DNA of 46,000 bases, taken from CABZJG01 sp965659715. Lineage in GTDB: Bacteria > Pseudomonadota > Alphaproteobacteria > Rhodobacterales > Rhodobacteraceae. Made by a program: the position numbers and the translations under genes. The notes beneath the pieces are model-generated. The model was not told the DNA's origin. It made no database searches and saw only the letters and a program-made list of their open reading frames with translations. Positions 25,662 through 34,248 of the stretch are shown one piece after another; the stretch's first letter is position 1; the number at the start of each line of letters is the position of its first letter. Where the stretch lies: contig CBFHXE010000013.1 in assembly GCA_965659715.1 (NCBI GenBank), positions 1 to 46,000 on the forward strand, read 5' to 3'.

Positions 25662-26045
25662 TTAGCCGTCGCGGCTATCAATATATTTGCGGCCCGCTGT
25701 GAGCGCTGTGGTAACGGCTTCTTCAACCGATAGATGTCGGGATTTTGCCAATTTGACCAACATCGGCAAATTGGCACCATAGATGATCTTGCGATTCTCG
25801 GGCTGGCAGGCGCGCAAGGAGAGGTTTGATGGACTGCTTCCAAACATATCTGTTACCACGACCACACCGTGCCCAGTATCAACCGCATTTGCCGCATCGC
25901 AAATTTCATCTTGTTTTTGTTGCCGATTGTGATCCGGTTCGATCGAAATAGCCACAATGCCTGCTTGCCGGCCAACCACATGCTCAACGGCATAAAGGTA
26001 TTCTTTTGATAATCCGCCATGCGCGACGATTACGATACCAATCAC
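25662..26045 (-). CDS. PTS EIIA component, mannose/Ntr-regulatory type
   Basis: 127 residues of the EIIA-Man fold. The active-site histidine is at residue 9 in IVIVAHGGLSKEY. The start is GTG at 26045 with GGGAGG seven bases before it. No EIIB or EIIC gene is nearby, so a sensory, not transport, role is expected. Its phosphorylation state is thought to signal through the neighbouring HprK and ChvG/ChvI system in rhizobia and relatives. Confidence 0.92.
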   Translation of the reverse strand: MIGIVIVAHGGLSKEYLYAVEHVVGRQAGIVAISIEPDHNRQQKQDEICDAANAVDTGHGVVVVTDMFGSSPSNLSLRACQPENRKIIYGANLPMLVKLAKSRHLSVEEAVTTALTAGRKYIDSRDG

Positions 26046-26072
26046 GCTCGTGCCTCCCTGCGACCAAACTGC

Positions 26073-26957
26073 TTATGGGTCATGGTTGGTAGAATTTCTT
26101 TCCAGCTCCCGATGTCTAATTGACACTTGCCAACCGCGCTCTGCAAGGGCTGCAGCCAAAGTTTCCGCTACGGCAACCGATCTATGTTGGCCGCCAGTGC
26201 AGCCAAAGCCAATGGAAAAGTGGGTTTTCCCTTCATCGGTGTATGCTGGCAATAAAAAACAACTCAGCTCGAGCAGTTTTTGAAAAAAATCTGCGAATCG
26301 TGGATCATCACGAACATAAGACTGAACAGCGGTTTGGGTGCCGTTTTGTTCACGAAGGGCTTCAACCCAATAGGGATTTTGTAAAAACCTGCAGTCATAC
26401 AACGTATCCACCCCGCGCGGCAAACCGCGTTTGTAGGAAAACGACTGTACGGAAATTGATAGCCCTTTGAAGGCAAGGGTCGAAAACCAGCGTTCAATAT
26501 CTGCGCGCAACTCATGAGGGGTCATTTCCGATGTGTCGATTAAGATATCTGCACGTGCTTGAATGGGTTGCAGAAGATCAAACTCGCGATCAATCCCGAT
26601 CTCGGGGGTTTCTGCCGGCGCCAGTGGATGCCGGCGTCGGGTTTCGGAAAACCGCCGCAGTAGCACTTTTCGGTCACATCCAATAAAAAGCAGGTTTGTT
26701 TCAACATTTTTTAGGGCACTCAAGGCATGCAGCATATCCAGCACGCCATGGGTTGAAAAATCTCGGTTTCTGGTATCAAGCCCGACAGCAAGTGGTTTGC
26801 TCATGGTTGCTGGGTCAACCACCCGTGGCAGTAAGTTTAGGGGTAAGTTGTCGATCACCTCGTACCCAAGATCTTCCAGTGCATTAATTGCAGTAGAGCG
26901 GCCCGCACCCGATGGACCGGTGACCAGTACCAATTTCATTTCAGAAATTGTGTTCAT
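26073..26957 (-). CDS. rapZ: RapZ-type RNase adapter / nucleotide-binding protein
   Basis: 294 residues. The N-terminal Walker A motif is GPSGAGRSTAI, and the C-terminal signature is GFGCTGGQHRSVAVAE. In enterobacteria RapZ guides RNase E to the glmZ sRNA; in alphaproteobacteria the target is unknown. An alternative start six codons in (ATG at 26939) is possible. It sits between hprK and the EIIA gene with short gaps, as in most alphaproteobacteria. Confidence 0.93.
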   Translation of the reverse strand: MNTISEMKLVLVTGPSGAGRSTAINALEDLGYEVIDNLPLNLLPRVVDPATMSKPLAVGLDTRNRDFSTHGVLDMLHALSALKNVETNLLFIGCDRKVLLRRFSETRRRHPLAPAETPEIGIDREFDLLQPIQARADILIDTSEMTPHELRADIERWFSTLAFKGLSISVQSFSYKRGLPRGVDTLYDCRFLQNPYWVEALREQNGTQTAVQSYVRDDPRFADFFQKLLELSCFLLPAYTDEGKTHFSIGFGCTGGQHRSVAVAETLAAALAERGWQVSIRHRELERNSTNHDP

Positions 26958-26967
26958 GTGTCCACTG

Positions 26968-27405
26968 TCATAGATCGTTTCGAACTCCGTCTCTTGCTAA
27001 GATATATAGGGCAGCAGGAAATGCGTCCAGCGGCGCTCGTCGGAATAATGGCAAAGTGATACCGAAAAGCTCATACATTTCCCGTGTCGGCACTCTTTGG
27101 GTTTGCACTGTCTCTAAATCAACCACAAGGGTAAGTGCGACATCCGAACAGGTCGGCGGCGTTAAAAACCCAAGGCCGCGCGCTTCTATGAGATGGGATA
27201 TCGTTTCCGGGCAGCGCGCAATCAAATCCTTTTTTTCGCGCCTTATAAGCGTTTGATCGTCTGCTACCAGCTCAGCGCCGAGCGCAATTAAGTTCAGCGC
27301 CAAAGAGGATTTTCCACTGCCTGCAGGACCGCAGATCAACACGCCATTTCCGTTCACCGAAACACAGCTGGCATGGAGTAAAACAGTTTCTTTATCCAGC
27401 TGCAC
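26968..27405 (-). CDS. hprK: HPr kinase/phosphorylase, short alphaproteobacterial form
   Basis: 145 residues only, equal to the C-terminal catalytic domain of the ~310-residue Firmicutes HprK. The P-loop is CGPAGSGKSSLALNLI near residue 25, and a later GLGFLTPP resembles the HprK signature region. It would phosphorylate or dephosphorylate the HPr serine. The GTG start at 27405 has GAGG five bases upstream. Loss of the N-terminal domain is normal for this group and not a truncation here. It is 17 bases behind chvG. Confidence 0.9.
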   Translation of the reverse strand: MQLDKETVLLHASCVSVNGNGVLICGPAGSGKSSLALNLIALGAELVADDQTLIRREKKDLIARCPETISHLIEARGLGFLTPPTCSDVALTLVVDLETVQTQRVPTREMYELFGITLPLFRRAPLDAFPAALYILARDGVRNDL

Positions 27406-27422
27406 GGAAACCTCGCCCTATT

Positions 27423-29141
27423 TTAAATTGGCAAACCCACGACAAAACGAGCTCCCAGCGGCTCTGAATCGGCATCCGCCAAAGTCGGATGAATGTTCTC
27501 GGCCCAGATTACGCCGTCATGCGCTTCTATGATCTGCTTTGAAATGGCCAAACCAAGACCTGAGTTGTTGCCAAATTCGCTAGCAGGTCGTTCTGAGTAA
27601 AACCGATTAAATACTTTACTCAAGGCTTCTTGCGGAATTCCCGGGCCGGTATCCTCAACCACCACCAACACTCGGTTTTCGCGTACCCGCACCCAGATGC
27701 GGATGGCGTCACCGTCTTGGCAAAAACTAATTGCGTTGCTGATCAAGTTTACAAAAACCTGTGCCAACCTTGCTTCTAGGCCCTTTACGAGAATGACTTT
27801 ATCCGGAAAGTCGGAAATGAAATCTATACCTTTGCCCTGAGCTTCCGCCCCCAGATATTGTGCAAGATTTCGGACCAAAGCCAATAAATCGAACGTTTCT
27901 TGATCCTCTTTGACCAATTCACTGTCCAACCGTGATGCGTTTGATATATCGCTGACCAACCGATCCAAACGCCGGACATCATGGTCAATCACTTCAAGCA
28001 GTTTGGTGCGATGGTCCTCGCGTTTGCTGCGCTGCAAAGTGCCGACTGCTGAGCGCAAAGAGGCCAGCGGATTTTTTATCTCATGCGCTACATCTGCTGC
28101 AAACTGTTCGTTAGACTCGATGCGATCATAAAGGGCCTCGACCATGCCCCGCAGGGCAGAGGACAGCCGCCCAATCTCGTCCGTCCGATCAGATAGATCG
28201 GGGATACGAATCCGTCCGCGGCTGACATTTTTGGCATTTATTTTGCGCCCTAACTCAGCAGCGTTCGCCAGATCACGAAGCGGGTTGGATATTGAGGAGG
28301 CAAGGATAACGCTTAAAAAGATCGAAAAAAGGGTTCCGATTAACATGAGTTGCAACGTTCGTTCTTGCTCAGATTTGACCAAGGCGTCAATTTGACTTCC
28401 AGGGCTAACCAAGGCGACAACCCCAACTACAGCGTTCAACTGGTAAATAGGTGTAAGCGCAGTGACATTACTGCTGTTTTTGCCAGGTTGATGGTGGATC
28501 AATTGTGTTTGACCTAATAGGGTTGGACCTATGAGGTTGCGCGCTTGCGCCTCTTGGTCATCGGACCCGGTTTCTGCTGAACTGGATTTTGGGTTCAGCA
28601 ATTTCAAAGCAGACCAAATGGCACTTAGCCCGTCGGTGATCGGAGTTTGAGGCGGCTGGCTAAACGGCAGGTTTCCGAATTCCGTCCGATTCATATTTTC
28701 TATTTCACCAATCAACGTACCTTTGTCGGCAAAAACATAAAGTGATGATCCATGACTGAGCCTGAACTGGGCGAGCGTGTTGTTCAACCCGCTGAGTGTA
28801 GAAAGCTCTGCTTGCTCATGTGCCATCTGAATGGAAATTATATTTGCTGCAAGCTCAGCTTCGACCACCATTGCCTGTGATCGTTGGAAAACTAAGCTTT
28901 CACGTGTGGAAGAAAAATACAGCGCTGCTGCGATTAGAAAATTTAGCGCAATGAGGTTGAAAATAACAATTCTGCGGGTCAATGCAGAGTGCCGAAATGT
29001 CCAAAATCCATGAGACAAACGCGAAAGTGGTCTTTCAGTCTCGCGCTCATTTGAACTATTGCGACGCTGCCGGTTAGATATTTTTGCAGATTTTCCAAGC
29101 GCTGGATCGTCGCGATGTTTGATCGGGTCAATGCTGGACAT
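27423..29141 (-). CDS. chvG: Sensor histidine kinase ChvG
   Basis: 572 residues. A basic cytoplasmic N-terminus (about 1-55) is followed by TM1 about 56-77, a periplasmic sensor region about 78-263 and TM2 about 264-285. HAMP comes next, then the HisKA domain with phospho-acceptor His353 in DVAHEIKNPLASLRSA and a HATPase domain with GPGIP and GLGLAISK. ChvG/ExoS kinases sense acid and envelope stress and phosphorylate ChvI. It lies five bases behind chvI, in the normal alphaproteobacterial neighbourhood with hprK and opposite pckA. Confidence 0.94.
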   Translation of the reverse strand: MSSIDPIKHRDDPALGKSAKISNRQRRNSSNERETERPLSRLSHGFWTFRHSALTRRIVIFNLIALNFLIAAALYFSSTRESLVFQRSQAMVVEAELAANIISIQMAHEQAELSTLSGLNNTLAQFRLSHGSSLYVFADKGTLIGEIENMNRTEFGNLPFSQPPQTPITDGLSAIWSALKLLNPKSSSAETGSDDQEAQARNLIGPTLLGQTQLIHHQPGKNSSNVTALTPIYQLNAVVGVVALVSPGSQIDALVKSEQERTLQLMLIGTLFSIFLSVILASSISNPLRDLANAAELGRKINAKNVSRGRIRIPDLSDRTDEIGRLSSALRGMVEALYDRIESNEQFAADVAHEIKNPLASLRSAVGTLQRSKREDHRTKLLEVIDHDVRRLDRLVSDISNASRLDSELVKEDQETFDLLALVRNLAQYLGAEAQGKGIDFISDFPDKVILVKGLEARLAQVFVNLISNAISFCQDGDAIRIWVRVRENRVLVVVEDTGPGIPQEALSKVFNRFYSERPASEFGNNSGLGLAISKQIIEAHDGVIWAENIHPTLADADSEPLGARFVVGLPI

Positions 29142-29146
29142 AGTGT

Positions 29147-29851
29147 TTATTCTTCGTTGTAACGATACCCAATCCCATAAAGGGTTTCGATTGCAGAAAA
29201 ACTGTTGTCAACGCTTCGCATTTTTTTGTGCAGGCGTTTAATATGGCTGTCAATCGTGCGGTCATCGACATAAATCTGCTCGTCATATGCCACATCCATC
29301 AACTGATCACGGGTTTTGACAAATCCGGGGCATTGCGCCAGCGCTTGCAGCAGCAAGAACTCGGTTACAGTCAATGTTACGCTCAAGCCTTTCCATGTCA
29401 CAGAATGGCGTAGGGGGTCGATCGAAAGCTCGCCGCGCACCAAAACTTTGGTGTCTTCGGTTTCCTCTCCGACAAAGTTTCCTTCATTTGCATCTTTACG
29501 GCGTAGCAATGATCGGATGTGTTCTAGTAAAAGCCGTTGTGAAAATGGCTTGGTCACATAATCATCAGCGCCCATGCGAAGACCCAGTATCTCATCTATT
29601 TCATCATCTTTCGAAGTCAGAAAAATTACCGGTAAGGACGACTTCTGCCGCGATCTTTGCAACAAATCCATCCCATCCATACGTGGCATTTTAATGTCCA
29701 AAATTGCCAAATCTGGCATTGAGCGACTGAATGCATCCAGCGCGGACTGTCCATCTGTGTAGGTATCGACATCAAAGCCCTCGGTTTCCAAGGTCATTGA
29801 TACTGACGTTAAAATGTTGCGGTCATCGTCTACCAAAGCAATTTTTGACAT
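29147..29851 (-). CDS. chvI: Response regulator ChvI
   Basis: 234 residues, OmpR/PhoB family. The receiver domain has the phosphate-accepting Asp52 (LAILDIKMPRMDG) and the late lysine of VTKPFS. The C-terminal winged helix ends RTIDSHIKRLHKKM ... IETLYGIGYRYNE. It is the partner of ChvG directly downstream, and the first gene of a seven-gene run. In relatives it controls envelope, exopolysaccharide and acid-response genes; its DNA sites in this window were not identified. Confidence 0.95.
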   Translation of the reverse strand: MSKIALVDDDRNILTSVSMTLETEGFDVDTYTDGQSALDAFSRSMPDLAILDIKMPRMDGMDLLQRSRQKSSLPVIFLTSKDDEIDEILGLRMGADDYVTKPFSQRLLLEHIRSLLRRKDANEGNFVGEETEDTKVLVRGELSIDPLRHSVTWKGLSVTLTVTEFLLLQALAQCPGFVKTRDQLMDVAYDEQIYVDDRTIDSHIKRLHKKMRSVDNSFSAIETLYGIGYRYNEE

Positions 29852-30204
29852 AAAATCTCTTTCACATTAATCCCAAAAGGCTGGTCAGAGTATGCCTTTG
29901 TCGCATGGATTTAATCAATGGCAAAACGTGATTCGCCTCTTTTTGTTCCAAAAAACCAACAAATAGCGATTTTTAACGGCAGAAATACGGCAATTTATGG
30001 CCTCTTGGTTTCCCATAGTGAACATGGTTGCGCTAACTTGAAAATGGTTGCGCTAACGGTAGTGCTACGCCCTATTCACCTTGATAAACAACATGTTAAA
30101 CAAAAGGGGTCTGTGGCGATACGGCCTGCAGATTAGGGCGGTGTGGTGAACCTTTGGCTTTTTTAGAAACTTAAATGCGCAGGCTCTGCGCCAGGAGTAG
30201 AATG
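29852..30204. promoter_or_regulatory. Divergent chvI-pckA control region
   Basis: 353 bases with no gene I can support; small open frames here look unconserved. It holds the operator-like direct repeat described separately, an A/T-rich part towards chvI, and GGAG seven bases before the chosen pckA start. No tRNA or RNA fold was recognised. Confidence 0.6.
30024..30057 (+). repeat. Two operator-like 14-base direct repeats upstream of pckA
   Basis: ATGGTTGCGCTAAC occurs at 30024-30037 and again at 30044-30057, identical over 14 bases and exactly 20 bases apart. The unit has a GCGC centre with half-site TAAC, like degenerate LacI-family operators (TTAGCGCTAA). CceR is a LacI-family regulator of central carbon genes in Rhodobacter; it is a plausible binder, inferred and not shown. 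They lie about 150 bases before the pckA start. Confidence 0.6.
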
Positions 30205-31803
30205 ATGACATTTGGACGGGTAAACCCGCAGTACCAACTCAAAGATCAAGGGATCACCGGGTTGGGAAATGTCTATTATAACGATTCAGAGCCAGACTTG
30301 ATTTCCGCCGCATTGAAACGCGATGAGGGCATATTAGGGCAGGGTGGCACATTTTTGGTCAGCACTGGAAAATTCACTGGCCGATCGCCCAAGGACAAGC
30401 ATGTGGTATATACCGATAGTGTTGCCGATCATATCTGGTGGGAAAACAACGCTAAAATGTCCACAGAAGGCTTTGATCGGCTGCGCGATGACATGCTGCG
30501 CCATATGCGCGGTAATGACTATTTTGTCCAAGATCTAATTGCCGGTGCTGACCCTTTGGTATCCATCAATGTGCGTATGGTGACCGAATTGGCCTGGCAT
30601 GGGCTGTTTATCCGCCACATGCTGCGCCGGCCCGCACGCGCGGCACTGGATCAGTTTCTTCCTGATTTTACTGTGATCAACTGCCCAAGTTTTCAAGCGG
30701 ACCCGGCGCGCCATGATTGCCGCAGCGAAACCGTGATTGCGATGAACTTTGATCAAAAACTCATTTTGATCGGTGGGACCGAATATGCCGGCGAAAACAA
30801 AAAATCGGTGTTCACTCTGCTCAATTATTTGCTGCCCGAAAAAAACATCATGCCAATGCATTGCTCGGCCAACCACGCAACCGGAAACCCGGTGGACACG
30901 GCCGTGTTCTTTGGCCTGTCCGGCACCGGCAAAACCACGCTTTCGGCCGATCCTTTGCGCACTTTGATCGGTGATGATGAACATGGCTGGTCAGATCGCG
31001 GCACGTTTAATTTCGAAGGCGGCTGCTATGCCAAGACGATTAATCTAAGCGCCGAAGCAGAACCTGAAATTTATGCAACCACGCGAAAGTTCGGAACGGT
31101 TATCGAAAACATGGTGTTTGATGCCGATACCAAAGAACTTGATTTTGATGATGATAGTTTAACCGCCAACATGCGCTGCGCCTACCCGCTTGAATATATC
31201 GCCAATGCGTCAGAGAGTGCGCTCGGCGGGCATCCAAAAAACATCATCATGCTGACCTGTGATGCCTTTGGCGTTTTGCCGCCCATTGCGCGGCTCTCGC
31301 CGGCGCAGGCGATGTATCATTTCCTGTCCGGCTTTACGTCAAAAGTGGCGGGAACCGAGCGCGGGGTTACCGAACCCGAGCCAACCTTTTCAACCTGCTT
31401 TGGAGCGCCGTTTATGCCGCGCCGCCCCGAAGTATATGGCAATTTATTGCGCTCAAAAATTGCCAGTCACGGCGCAACTTGCTGGTTGGTCAACACTGGC
31501 TGGACCGGCGGCGCTTATGGCACCGGGCAAAGGATGCCAATTAAAGCCACACGGGCGCTACTAACAGCGGCCCTGAATGGATCCCTGTCAGAGGTTGAGT
31601 TTCGCAAAGAAATGAACTTTGGCTTTGATGTACCGATCACCGCGCCCGGCGTCGATCAGCAGTTGCTTGATCCCAAAAGAACCTGGGCTGATGGTGCGAC
31701 CTATGAGGCGCAGGCGCAAAAGCTGGTGAAAATGTTTGCCGATAATTTTGAGCAATACGTGCCGTTTATCGACGAAGATGTGAAAGCCATTGCTATCGGG
31801 TAA
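30205..31803 (+). CDS. pckA: Phosphoenolpyruvate carboxykinase (ATP)
   Basis: 532 residues. Diagnostic stretches are GTFLVSTGKFTGRSPKDKH near the N-terminus, the P-loop GLSGTGKTTLSADP, and ITNG-like metal and ATP segments such as FNFEGGCYAKTINL. It converts oxaloacetate and ATP to phosphoenolpyruvate, the entry to gluconeogenesis. The second of two ATGs (30202 and 30205) is chosen since GGAG then lies seven bases upstream. It is divergent from chvI, as across alphaproteobacteria. It is needed to make sugars when growing on taurine- or leucine-derived acetyl units. Confidence 0.97.
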   Translation: MTFGRVNPQYQLKDQGITGLGNVYYNDSEPDLISAALKRDEGILGQGGTFLVSTGKFTGRSPKDKHVVYTDSVADHIWWENNAKMSTEGFDRLRDDMLRHMRGNDYFVQDLIAGADPLVSINVRMVTELAWHGLFIRHMLRRPARAALDQFLPDFTVINCPSFQADPARHDCRSETVIAMNFDQKLILIGGTEYAGENKKSVFTLLNYLLPEKNIMPMHCSANHATGNPVDTAVFFGLSGTGKTTLSADPLRTLIGDDEHGWSDRGTFNFEGGCYAKTINLSAEAEPEIYATTRKFGTVIENMVFDADTKELDFDDDSLTANMRCAYPLEYIANASESALGGHPKNIIMLTCDAFGVLPPIARLSPAQAMYHFLSGFTSKVAGTERGVTEPEPTFSTCFGAPFMPRRPEVYGNLLRSKIASHGATCWLVNTGWTGGAYGTGQRMPIKATRALLTAALNGSLSEVEFRKEMNFGFDVPITAPGVDQQLLDPKRTWADGATYEAQAQKLVKMFADNFEQYVPFIDEDVKAIAIG

Positions 31804-31833
31804 TCTTCTGTTTTCATTTGGCGTGTTAGCGTA

Positions 31834-31865
31834 AAACCCAAGGTCCACTGACCTAGGAAAGGTTT
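31834..31865 (+). terminator. Possible weak terminator after pckA
   Basis: CC-A-AGGTC (31838-31845) pairs with GACCT-A-GG (31850-31857), and outer AAACC/GGTTT bases can extend the stem. The downstream T-run is short, so this is a tentative call. Confidence 0.35.
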
Positions 31866-31877
31866 ATGATAACAAGT

Positions 31878-32645
31878 CTACACATGCTCTAACTCCTTTG
31901 GTGACAGGTCGGCGACAAACTCATAAGCATCGCCGCGATAGAGCGAAAGGGTAAATTCTGATGCCAAGCCATTGGCCAGATAGGCGACCCGTTCAATTTT
32001 CAATCCGGCAGATCCTTCGGGAATATTCAATAATTCGACATCGGTGTTTCTTAGGCTAATTGCTGATATCTTTTGCACAGCGCGTACCGGTGCGTTGCCC
32101 AATTCTTCTAGGGCTGCATAAAGCTAGTTTGTAACAATGCTAGGCTCTGGCAATATTGTAACTGGAAGCGCAGTGCGCTCGACAGCCATCGGGCGGTCAT
32201 CCGCGTAGCGCACGCGCATCAAACGCGATACCATGGACTTTTGGGGAAGGCCCAAGGCGAATATCTCGTCTGGTGATGGGTGAAAATGGCCTCTTTTTAA
32301 CCAGGTTGATCGGGCGGTTAAGCCGCGCCGCGCCATTTCAGTTGAAAAAGAGGCAAGCAGTGTTGTTGATTGTTGCATTTCATTGGGCGAGGCGGACACG
32401 AATGAACCTGAGCCTCTTCGTTGTACAAGAGTTCCCTCGCTCACAAGAAGTTTAATCGCGTTTCGTACAGTGACACGTGATAATCCCGAAAACTCTGCAA
32501 TCTCGCGCTCAGCTGGTAAAGCATCACGGTACTCTAGAGCGCCAGACATAATTGCTTTTCTGATTAAGTTGCGCAGCTGCAAGTATTTTGGACCATCACC
32601 TCGTTTGGTGAAGTTACATGGCTTAATAAACTCACGCAGCGTCAT
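31878..32645 (-). pseudogene. GntR-family regulator with UTRA domain, interrupted by an amber codon
   Basis: A 255-codon frame. The N-terminal winged helix (about residues 20-85, with LPAEREIAEFSGLSRVTVRNAI) and the UTRA ligand domain are both recognisable. The frame is broken by TAG at 32124-32126 inside the UTRA domain. Reading continues in the same frame on the far side (LYAALEELGNAPVRAVQKISA) to a normal stop at 31878. Most UTRA regulators have a serine or similar residue there, so TCG to TAG is a one-base change. The truncated product would keep DNA binding but lose about 80 residues. A sequencing error or suppressor read-through are alternatives. It lies downstream of a class V aminotransferase gene on the same strand. 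Confidence 0.82.
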
Positions 32646-32822
32646 AGAAAAAAATCTTTCAAAAATTGTTCAGTTGGCTGCATCCGCTGCAATCTACTTA
32701 AAATAATGTCTCAGGAAATTCAAAAAAATATCAATATTTGTGAGAACATGGTATGCGAGCACCTACAAGATCGCAACTGCAAATGCAAATACGTTAGGAT
32801 GCCTTTTTTGCATCAAGCTTGT

Positions 32823-34097
32823 TTAAGCAGAAGCTTTTTGTGTTAGTTTGGCCACAGCGGACAAAAGTGCGCTCACTTCGTTTAGGCTGTTGTAATGACA
32901 TAGCGAAATACGCACGCAATCTGTCCACCCCATAGGGGTTAAAATATTGCCAGAGTAATGGTCATCCTTGCGCGTATGGGTGCGGATACCATAGCCGCGC
33001 AGCGCGGTGACCAGATCAGCAGAGGCCCACCCTTTTATGCGCATCGAAACCAGTCCTTCGCGTCGGGGGTTATCAATCCCGCCGACAATCTCAACCCCGG
33101 GCAATTCGCTCAGTCCGGATAAATTTCCGGTGCCGTAAAGCATGGCATCCGTCAGCGTAGCCTCGTGGGCATGGATCGCCTGACCAGCCGCAACAATCTT
33201 GTCGCGCCGGTCTGTTGAGCTGGTAAACTGCGAGCCGAGCCATTCAAAATGTGAGGCAACATCCGAAAGTGTTGCATAGGCGCCGGTGTCGCGGGTGCCA
33301 AATTCCCAAGCCTGCTCTGGCCCGCCTATGAGCTGCTCGTGCGGTTGATCGGTCAGTCGATCTGCAACCCAGGCAAGGCCATAGCCATGGCGCGAGAACA
33401 TTTTATAAGGCGAGATGGCATAGCCGTCGACATCGTAGCTATCGAGATCAATGGCCCCATGGGCCGCGTGTTGAATGCCATCCACTATAATATAGCAGTT
33501 GGGCGATATAGCCCGAATGGCTTTAGAAACTGCCGCCACATCAACCCCCATGCCGGTCACAGGCGAAGTGTGCAAGATGGTGGCAACGCGGGTATCAGCA
33601 GTAACCAAAGCGGCATAATCAGCCGCGTCCACGCTGCCGGTTTCCACATTATGGGGCACATTGACATAGGGTCTGCCGGAAATCTTTGCCCAATGTTGCG
33701 CGGCGCTGCGCGATGCAGGATGTTCCAGTGAACAGCCCAGCACAGAGCCGCCTTCCGGTGCGGCCGTGATTGCATTTCTAATCAGCCGAAATAAAAGCTC
33801 GGTGCCGCTTTCGCCAACAAAAAACTGTCCGCCATTAGAATTAAGCAGCACCTGCATGTCTGATTTGGCTTTTGCAATGATGGCCATCAGCGCGGCGCTG
33901 GCGGGATTATCGCGGCCTTGATTATCGGGAATGGCGGCAAACTTCGCCGAGGTGTCTACAACAGTCTTTAACGTCAACGCCCCACCGGCGTTTTCAAAAA
34001 AAACTCTTTTGCCTTCAAAGGGGCAGGCATCGACATGGGTAAATCGATCGCGAACAGAGCTCAGTAACCCAGGAGTGTTTTCCAGCATGCGTATCAC
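32823..34097 (-). CDS. Class V aminotransferase-like PLP enzyme
   Basis: 424 residues of the cysteine-desulfurase/class V fold. The N-terminal VFFENAGGALTLKTV opens the family, an aspartate-histidine pair lies in DGIQHAAHGAID, and the PLP lysine is in YAISPYKMFSRHGYG. The C-terminal arm is RGYGIRTHTRKDDHYSGN. The start is either GTG at 34097, with GGGAAAG about 11 bases before it, or ATG at 34088. There is no Cys-rich loop typical of true desulfurases, so the substrate is unclear. A broken GntR gene follows it on the same strand after a 177-base gap. Function not assigned. Confidence 0.82.
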   Translation of the reverse strand: MIRMLENTPGLLSSVRDRFTHVDACPFEGKRVFFENAGGALTLKTVVDTSAKFAAIPDNQGRDNPASAALMAIIAKAKSDMQVLLNSNGGQFFVGESGTELLFRLIRNAITAAPEGGSVLGCSLEHPASRSAAQHWAKISGRPYVNVPHNVETGSVDAADYAALVTADTRVATILHTSPVTGMGVDVAAVSKAIRAISPNCYIIVDGIQHAAHGAIDLDSYDVDGYAISPYKMFSRHGYGLAWVADRLTDQPHEQLIGGPEQAWEFGTRDTGAYATLSDVASHFEWLGSQFTSSTDRRDKIVAAGQAIHAHEATLTDAMLYGTGNLSGLSELPGVEIVGGIDNPRREGLVSMRIKGWASADLVTALRGYGIRTHTRKDDHYSGNILTPMGWTDCVRISLCHYNSLNEVSALLSAVAKLTQKASA

Positions 34098-34248
34098 CGT
34101 GATTTCAACTTTCCCGCATTAATGCGCAATTCTGGCGCGGGCGGCAACCACAATTAAAATAGTTGGGTTGCACTTTCTGTTTGGCCAGCTTTAGAGTGGC
34201 CCAAAGGTTTAGGCCGCGTAGGCGCAATGGCAAAAATAGGGATATCAT

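Noticed and set aside
26968..27405. hprK as a truncated pseudogene
   Set aside because: The short form with only the catalytic domain is the normal alphaproteobacterial type, and the start, P-loop and operon position are intact.
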